Counted from the stretch's first letter, positions 34,377 through 42,270 are shown. The stretch: DNA of 42,270 nt from CAYLLN01 sp036496265 (GCA_036496265.1 DASXLL010000230.1:1-42270), one strand, 5' to 3'. The notes: generated by a model from the letters alone, not told the origin. Translations and numbers: made by a program.

Positions 34377-35291
34377 ATGTCGCCCGCCCGCCTCGCCATC
34401 TTGCCACTGGCCATTGCCGCGCTTGTCTGCTTTACATTTTCGACAACTGCCCGCGCCGCCGATGACGGCAAGCTCCGCATCGTCGTCTTTGGCGCGCATC
34501 CCGACGACGCCGAATACAAAGCCGGGGGCTGCGGCGCCAAATGGGCCAAGCTCGGCCACCAAGTCCTGCTCTGCTCCGTGACCAATGGCGACATCGGCCA
34601 CTGGCAAATGGCCGGCGGTCCACTCGCTGAGCGGCGCACCGCCGAAGTCGCCGCCTGTTCCAAAATCCTGGGTACGACCTCCAAGGTTCTCGACATTCAT
34701 GATGGGGAACTCGAACCCACGCTCGAAAATCGCAAGAAAATCATCCGCGTCATTCGCGACTGGAAAGCCGATGTCGTGATTTCGCATCGCCCCTGGGACT
34801 ACCACCCCGATCATCGCTATGTCGGCGTCCTCGTCCAAGACGCGGCTTACATGGTCACCGTGCCCTTCATCTGCCCCGACACGCCAATCCTGACCAAAAA
34901 TCCGGTTTTCATGTATTCCAGCGATCGCTTCCAAAAGCCTTATCCGTTCAAGGCCGATGTCGCCGTCTCCATCGACGACGTGTTCGATCAAAAAATCGAC
35001 GCCATCCATGAACTCGCTTCGCAGCACTACGAAGGCGGCGCGAACGGCAACGAAGCTCACGTCCGCTCCGTGCCGCCCGCCACGGATGTCGCCGGCCGCA
35101 AGGAATGGCTGCGTAAACAATGGTTTGCTCGCAGCGGCGGCGAAGCCAACAAATATCGGGCCGACTTGATCTCGTTTTATGGCGAAGAAAAAAGCAAAGC
35201 CGTCAAAAATGCCGAATGCTTTGAAATATGTGAGTATGGTCGGCAGCCGACACGCGACGAGCTAAAAAAACTCTTCCCGTTCTTTGATTAG
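34377..35291 (+). CDS. Exported PIG-L family deacetylase
   Basis: Zinc-dependent N-deacetylase family of GlcNAc-type conjugates; 304 residues. A Sec signal peptide covers about 1-28 (FSTTARA-AD). The metal motif GAHPDDAE is at 39-46, and HPDH at 143-146 supplies the other ligand. The final part (SFYGEEKSKAVKNAECFEICEYGRQ) is family-like. Export suggests action on an extracellular sugar conjugate. The stop codon overlaps that of the convergent MFS gene by two bases. Confidence 0.92.
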   Translation: MSPARLAILPLAIAALVCFTFSTTARAADDGKLRIVVFGAHPDDAEYKAGGCGAKWAKLGHQVLLCSVTNGDIGHWQMAGGPLAERRTAEVAACSKILGTTSKVLDIHDGELEPTLENRKKIIRVIRDWKADVVISHRPWDYHPDHRYVGVLVQDAAYMVTVPFICPDTPILTKNPVFMYSSDRFQKPYPFKADVAVSIDDVFDQKIDAIHELASQHYEGGANGNEAHVRSVPPATDVAGRKEWLRKQWFARSGGEANKYRADLISFYGEEKSKAVKNAECFEICEYGRQPTRDELKKLFPFFD

Positions 35292-36598
35292 TGTTCGTTA
35301 TGCAGTGGGCGCCGGCAATCGACAAATAGCCATGACAACGCGCTGAGGAAATAAATACCTGCGATCGCCGCGAAGAGCGGGCCGTAATCAATGTGCTTGA
35401 TTATTTCGCCGGCGACCGTCTGTGTCGTGGTGTTCCGATCGAGAATTAGGCCGAACGCAGGCGGACAGACAACGCTGCCGATCGTCCCAGCGGTATTCAC
35501 AATGGCGAACACGGTCGCGGTGTAGCGCCCGCCGAGGTCGGCTGCCGCGCCCCAAACTGTTGGTTGATTCCAATCGACGAAGAATTTGACGAGCAAAAGA
35601 CCGAGGCCGGCGGCGAGCGCCGTTTTTTGGCCAATGACCGCGAACATGAGTGCAGCCGCGATAAGCGGCCCGCAGAAGCCCACGCTGATGCGGCCCCATT
35701 TTGGTCCAAGGCGGCGAATCATCCGGTCGTTGAGCCAGCCGCCAGCGAACCCACCGATCGCGCCACCGATGAGCGGAAGGCTCGCGAGCCAACCGGCGCT
35801 ATGGATTTTTTCGTGATAGTGATCGAGGAAGAATGAGCCCATGAGCGAGACGTAAATCACATCGGCGCCGGCGGCGAGAGCTTGCTGCAGCGACAGGGCA
35901 ACGAGACTGCGGTTTTGGAGCGCCGTGCTTAAGGGCAGCAGTCTGGTTGCGATCGTTACCGGCTCTTCATCGCCTGCGATCAGCCTGCGTTCGGCTTCGT
36001 TGACGCGGCTGTCATCGTTGGGATTGTCACGATAGAAAACAACGAGGATCGCGGCAAACAGCAAGCCGCCTCCCATCAAAACAACGAGCGACATCCGCCA
36101 CGACAGACCACACGCACCCATCAGCAGCGTCGCCATGATGATCGGCGAGAGCGCACCGCCAAGGCGGCCGCAGGTTGTTGCGATAATGCCCTGCAGCGTC
36201 GTCCGCTCCTGCCGCGGAAACCAGGCCCGGCTCGCTTTGGCGAGAACCGGATATGCGCCGGCTTGAGCACCGCCGAACAATAACCGCAGCGCCGCAAGTG
36301 CCCAGGAGTTGCCGCTCGCGCCCGTTGCCGCCAAAGCCAGTGACCAGAGGGCAATGCTCGCGCCAAGGAACAGCCGGGAGCCGGCGATGTCGCAGAACAT
36401 GCCGGCGGGAAGCTGCACGGCGCCATAGGTGTAATAGAACAGGCTAAAGAGGCCGCCGAGTTGGGCTTCTGTGTATCCGAATTCCTTGGCTAACTCCGGC
36501 TTGATGAAATTGAACGTGTAGCGGTGGAGATACAGCAACCACGATGTGCCGCAGGCGAGGGCGAAAATCAGCCAGCGGACGTTGGTGGGGCGAGTCAC
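35288..36598 (-). CDS. MFS transporter, anion/cation symporter-like
   Basis: 436 residues, about 12 membrane helices. The N-terminus has LHRYTFNFIKPELAKEFGYTEAQLGGLFSLFYYTYGAVQLPAG, the pattern of the hexuronate/glucarate (ACS) branch, and later GGAQAGAYPVLAKASRAWFP. It should import an organic anion such as a sugar acid. The start is 3 bases after the stop of the esterase gene, so both are co-transcribed, and the esterase may produce what is imported. Its stop and that of the convergent PIG-L gene share TTAG. Confidence 0.88.
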   Translation of the reverse strand: MTRPTNVRWLIFALACGTSWLLYLHRYTFNFIKPELAKEFGYTEAQLGGLFSLFYYTYGAVQLPAGMFCDIAGSRLFLGASIALWSLALAATGASGNSWALAALRLLFGGAQAGAYPVLAKASRAWFPRQERTTLQGIIATTCGRLGGALSPIIMATLLMGACGLSWRMSLVVLMGGGLLFAAILVVFYRDNPNDDSRVNEAERRLIAGDEEPVTIATRLLPLSTALQNRSLVALSLQQALAAGADVIYVSLMGSFFLDHYHEKIHSAGWLASLPLIGGAIGGFAGGWLNDRMIRRLGPKWGRISVGFCGPLIAAALMFAVIGQKTALAAGLGLLLVKFFVDWNQPTVWGAAADLGGRYTATVFAIVNTAGTIGSVVCPPAFGLILDRNTTTQTVAGEIIKHIDYGPLFAAIAGIYFLSALSWLFVDCRRPLHNEH

Positions 36599-36601
36599 GG
36601 C

Positions 36602-38716
36602 TTAGACGTCGAATTTCGCCATTGCGCCTTGCATGTCGATCTGCCGAAGCTTTTTCGTCTTACCGAGTTCGCGGTAGCAATCGGGTAAATCGAAGCGCGT
36701 CAATATTGCCGGAGGCAACGCGGAGAGCGGCCAGTTGTAGTCTTCGCTCTCGGCAATCGCCGCGTACGAAGTCAGTCCTTGCTTGAGCGTGAGTTCTTTA
36801 ACGCGGTTTTTCAGCACGGCGGCAAATGTCGCGGGCAGCGTGCCCCAGCCTTTGGCGGCGACGTGAATATCGCGATGGCCGAAGGAGCGGAGCCAGTCGA
36901 GGACGCGGAGCAGGTCGTACGTCTTTTGGCCGACATATGCCCGGTCGAGCATGATCGCATGCGCGGCGTAGAAATAGTCGCTGCCGTAGGGATTCAGGAA
37001 CTGGTCGCTGCCGCAGGTGTCGGGCCGCGATTCGCCGACGCCCCGAAGATCGACAGCGTAGAACGGCGCATCGGAATCAACCGAGCCGAGCAACTCCTTG
37101 ATTAGCGGCTCGTTTCTCAATTCCGCATCGGCCGAATGATGCGAAACGTAAAGAATTGCTGGCCGTGGGTCTTGTGGGGGCCGAGACACATGCGAAGCCT
37201 CACTCAATCGAGTCACAAGAGCGAATGTTTTGGGCTCCGTTTCGACGGCATACGTCGTCGCGAACCGACGTGGGTAGCTGCGCGAGCGCAAGGGCCGCAA
37301 AATGCGGTAATCGGGCGCTTCGTCGGGCAAATCTGGAAGGTCGAGAATTTCCGTGATCGCGGTTTTCAGTTCCTGACCCGTTGGCTGACCACGGCTTTGC
37401 GAGAGAAACTTGGACTTCTCCAGCGTGAACGAAAACACGGTTCGCGGTTTTAGTTCACCGACTTGCCCACGCTCGGTGCATTGCAGCACTTCGTCCTTTT
37501 CGATTGTTAGCTTCGGCTCGGATTGTGCGTCGGATATGCCCGTGACGCGGTTGAACCAGCGGTACATTGCCTCGCGGTTCTCTTGCGAATAGCCGTGCTC
37601 GGTGGGACCGATTTGCAGGGCGATGTTGTCGGGTTTGCCGAGCAACGTGTAGATGTGCTTGAGGCGGGCGAAGGCTTCGAGGCCGCCGCGGACGTCGAAG
37701 TAGTCTTTTTCCTTGGTCAGCAAAATGACGGGCTTAGGGGCCATTGCTGCGATGAAGTCGGCGTGGTCGAGGCCGAGGGCAATCGCCCGCGGCGGACATT
37801 GCTCGGTGTCTTGCGGCAGCTCGTTTTCGAGATTGCGGCGCATCGTCGTGACGAAGCAGGCCGGAGCGCCCATGGTCCAACGGCGATCGAGGCCAAGGAG
37901 CCAGGTGCTCATCGTTCCGCCGCCGGAATTGCCGGTAACGCCAACATGTGCTGGATCGACTTCCTTGCGAGTCAGCAAATAGTCGAGGGCGCGAATGCCG
38001 TCCCAGGCTCGCCAGGCGGCGAAAGACTCGCCGACGAGATATTGCTGATTGCCGGCCCATAAATGTTCGCTCACGCCGCTGCCGTGACGGGGCTTCAGGT
38101 TCTCGTTCAGGTACTGCAGCCGCTCGCCTTGGCCGATGGGATCGAAAATTAACATGACGTAACCGAGACGAGCCAAGCCTTGAGCGAAACTCTGATAGGG
38201 CTCGACCGCTTTGCCGGTTGCCGAATGGCCGCAACTGCCGACGACGCCCGGCAGCGGCATTTTTCGGTTCGTCGGGATGTATAGATTGGCGGTAATGGGA
38301 AAGTTCGGCCGGCTTTCGAAGATGACCTTTTCAATCTTGTAGGTGTCGCGCTCCACGACGCCAGTCACGCGCGCGTTGAGCGGCGTTCGCTCAGGCTCTG
38401 GGCCGAAGCATTCGCGAATCCGCTGCTGGACGGAGCTGACGTAGTTTTCCGCGTCTTGCCTGGTCTTCAAGCCGGCCAGGCGGTCTTTGATTTTGTTTTC
38501 GGCCTCTTTGACTTGGTCGACGAACCATTCCTGGACCATGCGGGAGAAGCGGTTGAGCGGGGCGAGGCTCGTCGCGGCTTTTTCCTGCCCGTGAATCGAA
38601 CGGAGGTCCGAAATGAGCACGGGAAACGCACCGGAAGCGGCCGCCGCGGACCAGCGGAGCAGCGTGCGACGGGATACATGAACGCCGGCTGTCATCTCAG
38701 GAAGGTCGTGATTCAT
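36602..38716 (-). CDS. Tat-exported tandem alpha/beta hydrolase, acetyl-xylan-esterase-like
   Basis: 704 residues. VSRRTLLRWSAAAASGAFP (14-32) is a twin-arginine signal. The first alpha/beta domain (about 95-400) holds the nucleophile elbow GNSGGG with Ser264, the strand LARLGYVMLIFDPIGQGE before it, and a His in PTEHGYS. A second alpha/beta-like region follows (about 470-690; ILYVSHHSADAE, APFYAVDLRGVGES), where the elbow reads AAKGWG and lacks a Ser, so it is probably inactive. Likely an exported carbohydrate esterase. The MFS transporter is 3 bases downstream, and an unknown gene precedes it. Confidence 0.87.
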   Translation of the reverse strand: MNHDLPEMTAGVHVSRRTLLRWSAAAASGAFPVLISDLRSIHGQEKAATSLAPLNRFSRMVQEWFVDQVKEAENKIKDRLAGLKTRQDAENYVSSVQQRIRECFGPEPERTPLNARVTGVVERDTYKIEKVIFESRPNFPITANLYIPTNRKMPLPGVVGSCGHSATGKAVEPYQSFAQGLARLGYVMLIFDPIGQGERLQYLNENLKPRHGSGVSEHLWAGNQQYLVGESFAAWRAWDGIRALDYLLTRKEVDPAHVGVTGNSGGGTMSTWLLGLDRRWTMGAPACFVTTMRRNLENELPQDTEQCPPRAIALGLDHADFIAAMAPKPVILLTKEKDYFDVRGGLEAFARLKHIYTLLGKPDNIALQIGPTEHGYSQENREAMYRWFNRVTGISDAQSEPKLTIEKDEVLQCTERGQVGELKPRTVFSFTLEKSKFLSQSRGQPTGQELKTAITEILDLPDLPDEAPDYRILRPLRSRSYPRRFATTYAVETEPKTFALVTRLSEASHVSRPPQDPRPAILYVSHHSADAELRNEPLIKELLGSVDSDAPFYAVDLRGVGESRPDTCGSDQFLNPYGSDYFYAAHAIMLDRAYVGQKTYDLLRVLDWLRSFGHRDIHVAAKGWGTLPATFAAVLKNRVKELTLKQGLTSYAAIAESEDYNWPLSALPPAILTRFDLPDCYRELGKTKKLRQIDMQGAMAKFDV

Positions 38717-38755
38717 AATGTTTGTCCGGGACGTCGGTGATTGGTCGTTGATTTT

Positions 38756-39241
38756 TCACGCGGTCTTTGCCGAATACATCTCAGCGTATTCCAGGACCCA
38801 GGCGTCGACGAGGTCGCGGAATTTGGGCTCGTCGGCGGTGGCAAGCTCTTCGAAATAGTTGCGGTTGAAGGCTTCGCGGTTGTGGATTGTGCCTTTGGCG
38901 GCGAGGTCGAGGACGTGGTAGGACGAATACGGGCGAACGGTGATTTCGAGTCGGCTGTAGTTCGTTGAACGGCTGCCGCGGGTCAGCACGAGGTCATCGC
39001 GAAAGCAGGCGCCGCCCCAGCCGCGATCGCCGTACATCGTCTCGTATTGAAAGCCAGGGAAACAGTTAGGCAGGCGGCTGAGGCAGGACTCGATGTGTTC
39101 CGAAAGCGTCAGGCGGATCTGCGAATGCTGACGGCGGTATTCTTCCTCGGTCCAGGCCTTGGCGGCGGCCTCGTGAGCGAGAAATTCGCTACGTTTTTGT
39201 CCACGAACAATCGCTTGTTTTAGTCGGTCGTCAAAGCTCAT
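38756..39241 (-). CDS. Hypothetical protein, soluble
   Basis: 161 residues, no signal peptide. An N-terminal helical part (DDRLKQAIVRGQKRSEF...EYRRQHSQ) precedes a strand-rich part with GFQYETMYGDRGWGG and FRDDLVLTRG, and a helical C-terminus. I do not recognise a family. It sits between the anti-sigma and esterase genes (gaps of 48 and 39 bases) on the same strand, so it is probably in that operon. Start ATG at 39241 is chosen because the frame opens there. Confidence 0.7.
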   Translation of the reverse strand: MSFDDRLKQAIVRGQKRSEFLAHEAAAKAWTEEEYRRQHSQIRLTLSEHIESCLSRLPNCFPGFQYETMYGDRGWGGACFRDDLVLTRGSRSTNYSRLEITVRPYSSYHVLDLAAKGTIHNREAFNRNYFEELATADEPKFRDLVDAWVLEYAEMYSAKTA

Positions 39242-39289
39242 CGACGCATCTTAACCGACGGCGATGGCGGGGCGAAATTGGGTTGATAT

Positions 39290-39910
39290 TTATGCTATGC
39301 CGAGTGCGATGATTGACCAGTGGCCGGTTTGTTCTTCATTAGGCGGCGTGATTGCGTCGTGTTTGGTTTGGAAGGCGTGCCGCAGGGCGTCCCAGATGAG
39401 GGCAAGCGAATGGCGCCAGGGTCTTATTACCGGGGCCACTTTTTCAACTTGATCCAGTTGCGAGGACGCCCCACCGGCGGCCAAAGCAAATTCCTTCCGC
39501 CAGAGGCCAGGCGCGCCGACCAGAACATCGGCGCTTGTAATGCGACCTTCAGCTAGAACCGGGTTGTCGCTCCCTGGGGTGGCCTGCCGAGCTTTCCACG
39601 CAATTGAAATTGCCAAAAGCATTGCGGCAGCCGACGAAAGCGCTACACATAGCGCTAACACGATTTTTTTGGTTCGCCGCTCACCTACTTCTTGCGGGCT
39701 CGCGGCCGTAACAACGCGACCGGCAAATCCGCTGCTGGGAGAGGGCAAAGGACTTCGCGCCGCACAGGCAACCAGAGCGATATGGTCGGCTAAAAGGTCA
39801 TCGCAAGCCGCGCAGACGGCTGCGTGCGCCGCTAAAGCCGGATCGGCGGCCGGTGGTCGCCGCTGGTCGAGCAGCAAATTCAAGCGTGTTTCAAACTGCC
39901 CGCAGTTCAT
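39290..39910 (-). CDS. Zinc-finger anti-sigma factor, membrane-anchored
   Basis: 206 residues from ATG at 39910, with AGGGA just upstream; the frame runs back to 39955. An N-terminal zinc-binding anti-sigma domain shows as HAAVCAAC (His29, Cys33, Cys36) after Cys3. One membrane helix follows (about 85-105, KKIVLALCVALSSAAAMLLAIS), so the C-terminal part is probably periplasmic. It overlaps the sigma gene stop by 20 bases, the usual coupling of an ECF sigma to its anti-sigma. A signal that releases the sigma factor is not evident. Confidence 0.85.
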   Translation of the reverse strand: MNCGQFETRLNLLLDQRRPPAADPALAAHAAVCAACDDLLADHIALVACAARSPLPSPSSGFAGRVVTAASPQEVGERRTKKIVLALCVALSSAAAMLLAISIAWKARQATPGSDNPVLAEGRITSADVLVGAPGLWRKEFALAAGGASSQLDQVEKVAPVIRPWRHSLALIWDALRHAFQTKHDAITPPNEEQTGHWSIIALGIA

Positions 39911-40505
39911 GTCGTCCCTCGTCAATTGCTCCGCTGTGTTTGATTGCTCCGCCATCTTCGATGGCTCCGCGCTGTTTTAATTTTTCTATAAGTTCCCGCC
40001 GCGCCCGGTGGACCCAGGTTTTGATTGTGCCGAGTGGCGCTTGCATTGCTTCGGCAATTTCGGCGTAACTTAATTCTTGCTCGTGAAATAAAACAAATGC
40101 CTCGCGATATTCCGGTCGCACTTCTTGCAGGGCCAGGTGCAGCTCTTCGGCTAATTGGCGGCCGGCATGATGATCCGGCTGATCATCGACGACCAACTCT
40201 TCGGCAAGCTCGGCCGTTGGCCGGCGTTTCCGGGCGGCCAGGGCCGTGCGGCAGCGATTGCCGGCGATGGCGAATAGCCAGGGCTGAAAATCACGCTCTT
40301 GATCCCAGCGATGGAGGTTTTTCAGGACGCGGACGAACGTTTCCTGGGCGGCATCCTCGGCGTCTTGCCGCTGGCCGAGCATGCGATAGCAGAGGCCGAA
40401 GACCTGCCCCTGAAATCGTTCGACGAGCGCAAGCATCGACCGCTGATCGCCGGCCAGACAATGGCCGACGAGCTGAACGAGGTCGCTACCGACGCGTGGT
40501 CCCAT
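39891..40505 (-). CDS. ECF-type RNA polymerase sigma factor
   Basis: 204 residues. Region 2 shows as VFGLCYRMLGQRQDAEDAAQETFVRV and RDFQPWLFAIAGNRC; region 4 as SYAEIAEAMQAPLGTIKTWVHRARREL, a standard helix-turn-helix. The anti-sigma gene overlaps it. The C-terminal tail (about 179-197) carries three 6-residue repeats (GAIEDG, GAIKHS, GAIDEG), encoded by an 18-base tandem repeat at 39924-39972. Target promoters are unknown; the same-strand genes downstream and the DUF1592 gene, which shares an upstream motif, are candidates. Confidence 0.9.
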   Translation of the reverse strand: MGPRVGSDLVQLVGHCLAGDQRSMLALVERFQGQVFGLCYRMLGQRQDAEDAAQETFVRVLKNLHRWDQERDFQPWLFAIAGNRCRTALAARKRRPTAELAEELVVDDQPDHHAGRQLAEELHLALQEVRPEYREAFVLFHEQELSYAEIAEAMQAPLGTIKTWVHRARRELIEKLKQRGAIEDGGAIKHSGAIDEGRHELRAV

Positions 40506-40578
40506 GAACGGCTCTCGATAGGCAATACCGCGGGAAGCGTGGCCGGTTTCAAAAAAAGCGGATGGAATGCTGCCGCCA

Positions 40579-40608
40579 ATAGTAATGAGGCGGGGTCAGG
40601 CGTGTCAA
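40579..40608 (-). promoter_or_regulatory. Sigma-70-like promoter for the ECF sigma gene
   Basis: On the minus strand TTGACA (40608-40603) is followed after 18 bases by TACTAT (40584-40579). The -10 match is four of six. Initiation near 40572 would leave a leader of about 67 bases before the ATG at 40505. No other promoter was sought by computation. Confidence 0.4.
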
Positions 40609-40664
40609 AACTGCAGCAAGTCGCTTTTTATACAACCGTACACTAACAGGTGGCTTTAGCCTGA

Positions 40665-40783
40665 CTGCATATGCATGCGGATTTGGGTTTTATTTTGGCG
40701 GCGATTTCTGTAAGCTGTGGCCGTAAAGGCAGTTATGCGATATTCCTGTCGGGCATAAATGCATCTGGGTGCATAATTATGCA
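40665..40783 (-). promoter_or_regulatory. ATGCAT motif and palindromes upstream of the sigma gene
   Basis: Read on the minus strand, 40680-40665 gives CCGCATGCATATGCAG, identical to 28551-28566. Further upstream are GCATAAATGCAT (40753-40764) and a perfect 14-base palindrome TGCATAATTATGCA (40770-40783). The 16-base motif is about 57 bases before the proposed -35 box, a position that suits an activator. Confidence 0.5.
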
Positions 40784-40907
40784 GTGAACATTTTTTGAGA
40801 AATTGCCGCAAAGCGGCGAAGAGAGAATCGGCGCAACTTGCTCCCGAGTATCGATGCGCAGCGGGCAAGCATTATTGGTGGAGAGGAAGCAGAGCTTCGG
40901 GAGGGGC

Positions 40908-40930
40908 GTGCCCAAGCGGAGCTTGGGCAC
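40908..40930. repeat. Perfect 10-bp palindrome with GGA loop
   Basis: GTGCCCAAGC, loop GGA, GCTTGGGCAC. It lies 35 bases beyond the stop of the minus-strand synthase gene at 40965, so it could end that transcript. It belongs to the same stem-plus-3-base-loop class as others in the window. Confidence 0.65.
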
Positions 40931-40964
40931 AAGGGGAAAAGGCGTCGACAGAGACCGTGAAATC

Positions 40965-42053
40965 TTAGGCGACGGGTTGGGGCTCTTCGGCGTAGAGGTC
41001 GGCGAAGCGTTTGAGTTTGCGTTGTTCCCAGGCTCGTTTGTGCCAGGCGTAGCCGACGATGAGGGGAACGGCGAGGGTTGCTTCGCTGAAGACCATTTGC
41101 TCGTGGGCGGTGTCGACCTTGCCCCAACTGGAGGCTTCTTTGAGCGTGGAACTGCTGAGGGCGCCGTCGCGGACGTCGGCGATGGTGACCTGGATGGCGT
41201 ATTTGTGCATCTCGGGATAGTCGTGCTTGCCTTCCTCTTGAGCCATGAGGATGTCAGCCGCGACGACGATATCTTGGGCGAAGTTTTTGGGGACGCCGCC
41301 GCCGAGCATGAAGAGGCCGGTGACTGGATTGTGGAGCTTGATTTGGGTCAGCTCATAGAAATCTTTGGCGCTGTCGAAGCTCGTTTTGGCCTGACCGCGG
41401 CGCTCGTGATAGTGGGCGACGATGCCGAGTCCGGCGGAGCAATCGGAAAACGCGGGGCAGAAGATCGGCACGCCGTTCTGATAGGCCGACTGCACGATCG
41501 ACTCGGCTTTGGCGGCACCGTCTTCGAGATGGCGGCCCATTTCCGAAATCAGCTCGCGGGAGGAATAGGGCCGCGGAGGGAGGCTGTCGGCGATGCGCTT
41601 GACGGTCTCATCGCAGATGCGGAGCTCGTCTTCGTCGATGAGCGTGTCGTAGATGCGGTCGATGGCGTGCTCGCGGAGCATTCCGTCGTACATGCCGCTC
41701 TTGAGCTGTTCTTCGGCGATGTAATGACGGAAGCCGAGGGCTTCGAAGAAGTCTTGATCGACGATGTTGGCACCGGTGCTGACGATGGCGTCCACCATCC
41801 GCGACTGGATCATGTCGATGACGACCTGCTTGAGTCCCGCGCTCATGAGGGAGCCGGCGAGGCAGAGAATGATGCCGCAATCTTTGTCGCGGACCATGAG
41901 GTCGAGGATTTCGGCCGCGCGGGCCAGGTCGCGGGCTGAATAGGCCATGGACTTCATGGCGTCCACAAGTGGAACGACGTTGTGCCGCTTGATATCGATG
42001 TGCTCGACCGTGGCTTTGAGCAGTTCTTCCTTCGAGGGGTTCCAATTCGACAT
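40965..42053 (-). CDS. Deoxyhypusine synthase-like enzyme
   Basis: 362 residues, cytoplasmic. The family pattern is CLAGSLMSAGLKQVV (64-78), VSTGANIVDQDFFEALG (91-107), NPVTGLFMLGGGVPKNF (242-258) and the catalytic lysine Lys312 in SSWGKVD. In archaea and eukaryotes the enzyme uses spermidine and NAD to modify eIF5A; bacteria lack eIF5A, and bacterial homologues are thought to make homospermidine or modify unknown targets. Start ATG at 42053. Its operon partner, if any, lies beyond the window; the sigma gene is 459 bases downstream. Confidence 0.9.
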   Translation of the reverse strand: MSNWNPSKEELLKATVEHIDIKRHNVVPLVDAMKSMAYSARDLARAAEILDLMVRDKDCGIILCLAGSLMSAGLKQVVIDMIQSRMVDAIVSTGANIVDQDFFEALGFRHYIAEEQLKSGMYDGMLREHAIDRIYDTLIDEDELRICDETVKRIADSLPPRPYSSRELISEMGRHLEDGAAKAESIVQSAYQNGVPIFCPAFSDCSAGLGIVAHYHERRGQAKTSFDSAKDFYELTQIKLHNPVTGLFMLGGGVPKNFAQDIVVAADILMAQEEGKHDYPEMHKYAIQVTIADVRDGALSSSTLKEASSWGKVDTAHEQMVFSEATLAVPLIVGYAWHKRAWEQRKLKRFADLYAEEPQPVA

Positions 42054-42270
42054 GCTGACTTTCTCCGTCCTACCGACATTCCCGCGGCGGCCGACGGCGA
42101 GGGCGATCGCGCAGATCGCCGGCCAGAAACTTCGCCTGGTGGGAAAGACGAATTTTAGCGGGCAGAGTTGTAAGTGGTAGGGCCGCTAGCGGTTGGAAAG
42201 CGGTCGAGCCGTGACTAAGTAACTGGTAAGTGGTCGCAAGCAGAAACGCACTCACCGGCCCACCAATCAC
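42054..42270. other. Window edge with GTAAGTGGT word repeat
   Basis: About 217 bases upstream of the synthase gene. GTAAGTGGT occurs at both ends of a stretch (42170-42235), with degenerate GACTAAGTAACTGG words between. No gene is supported; a minus frame reaching the edge translates the repeat. Confidence 0.5.

Larger units (their letters stand above)
40506..40964. other. Gene-free sigma-gene upstream region
   Basis: About 460 bases with no convincing gene. It holds a promoter-like match, the ATGCAT motif and palindrome cluster, and a perfect hairpin, each listed separately. Small frames here lack ribosome sites and family features. Confidence 0.6.

Noticed and set aside
40803..41939. A 378-codon plus-strand frame opposite the deoxyhypusine synthase-like gene
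   Set aside because: Its codons mirror the real gene, and it has no conserved motifs.
42070..42270. A minus frame running off the window edge
   Set aside because: It mostly translates the GTAAGTGGT repeat region and shows no family features.

Overview
The window looks like chromosome from a planctomycete, most likely Pirellulales-like. Lineage markers are a DUF1559 prepilin-type protein, a DUF1592-family cytochrome-like protein followed by a Tat-exported DUF1552 protein, Tat-exported Gfo/Idh/MocA enzymes, a CehA/McbA-type metallohydrolase, an exported PIG-L deacetylase and many secreted proteins of unknown role. No rRNA, tRNA, CRISPR array, transposase or phage gene was recognised. This is a lineage inference from gene content, not a measured placement.

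Layout. 1-2544: sugar-type ABC binding lipoprotein and RbsC-like permease; the permease carries an extra soluble domain. 2768-6271: a 1167-residue fusion of a Ser/Thr kinase and a tubulin/FtsZ-like domain, the most unusual gene here. 6331-8193 (-): aspartate kinase with four ACT domains and a repeat-encoded linker. 8407-8931: DUF4160/DUF2442 pair. 9048-10514: 6-phosphogluconate dehydrogenase. 10704-14106 (-): DUF1559, small lipoprotein and two ABC-2 type permeases. 14340-18149 (-): membrane proteins, then an oxidoreductase/cupin/SDR group that looks like a carbohydrate or aromatic catabolic set. 18350-24155 (-): secreted protein, uppS, HNH nuclease with a small partner, Tat Gfo/Idh enzyme, bioA, and a lone C-terminal domain of the SAM hydroxide adenosyltransferase family. 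24249-28081 (+): metallohydrolase, alpha/beta hydrolase, CitG-like protein and PTPS-like protein; the last three are tightly packed. 28604-32480 (+): DUF1592/DUF1552 pair. 32481-35291: small secreted proteins, a long CsrA and a PIG-L deacetylase. 40505 down to 35288 (-): ECF sigma factor, zinc-finger anti-sigma, an unknown gene, a tandem alpha/beta hydrolase and an MFS transporter, all on one strand with short gaps. 40965-42053 (-): deoxyhypusine synthase-like enzyme.

Three non-coding layers stand out. First, many junctions between same-strand genes hold short degenerate repeats of a word that differs from junction to junction, several folding back on themselves. Second, short perfect palindromes with tiny loops are scattered in gaps and, in lysC and apparently bioA, inside reading frames. 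Third, an identical 16-base motif rich in ATGCAT lies upstream of both the DUF1592 gene and the ECF sigma gene, in the same orientation to each, within clusters of related palindromes. All functional statements come from reading the sequence and knowledge of the families; no searches were run.
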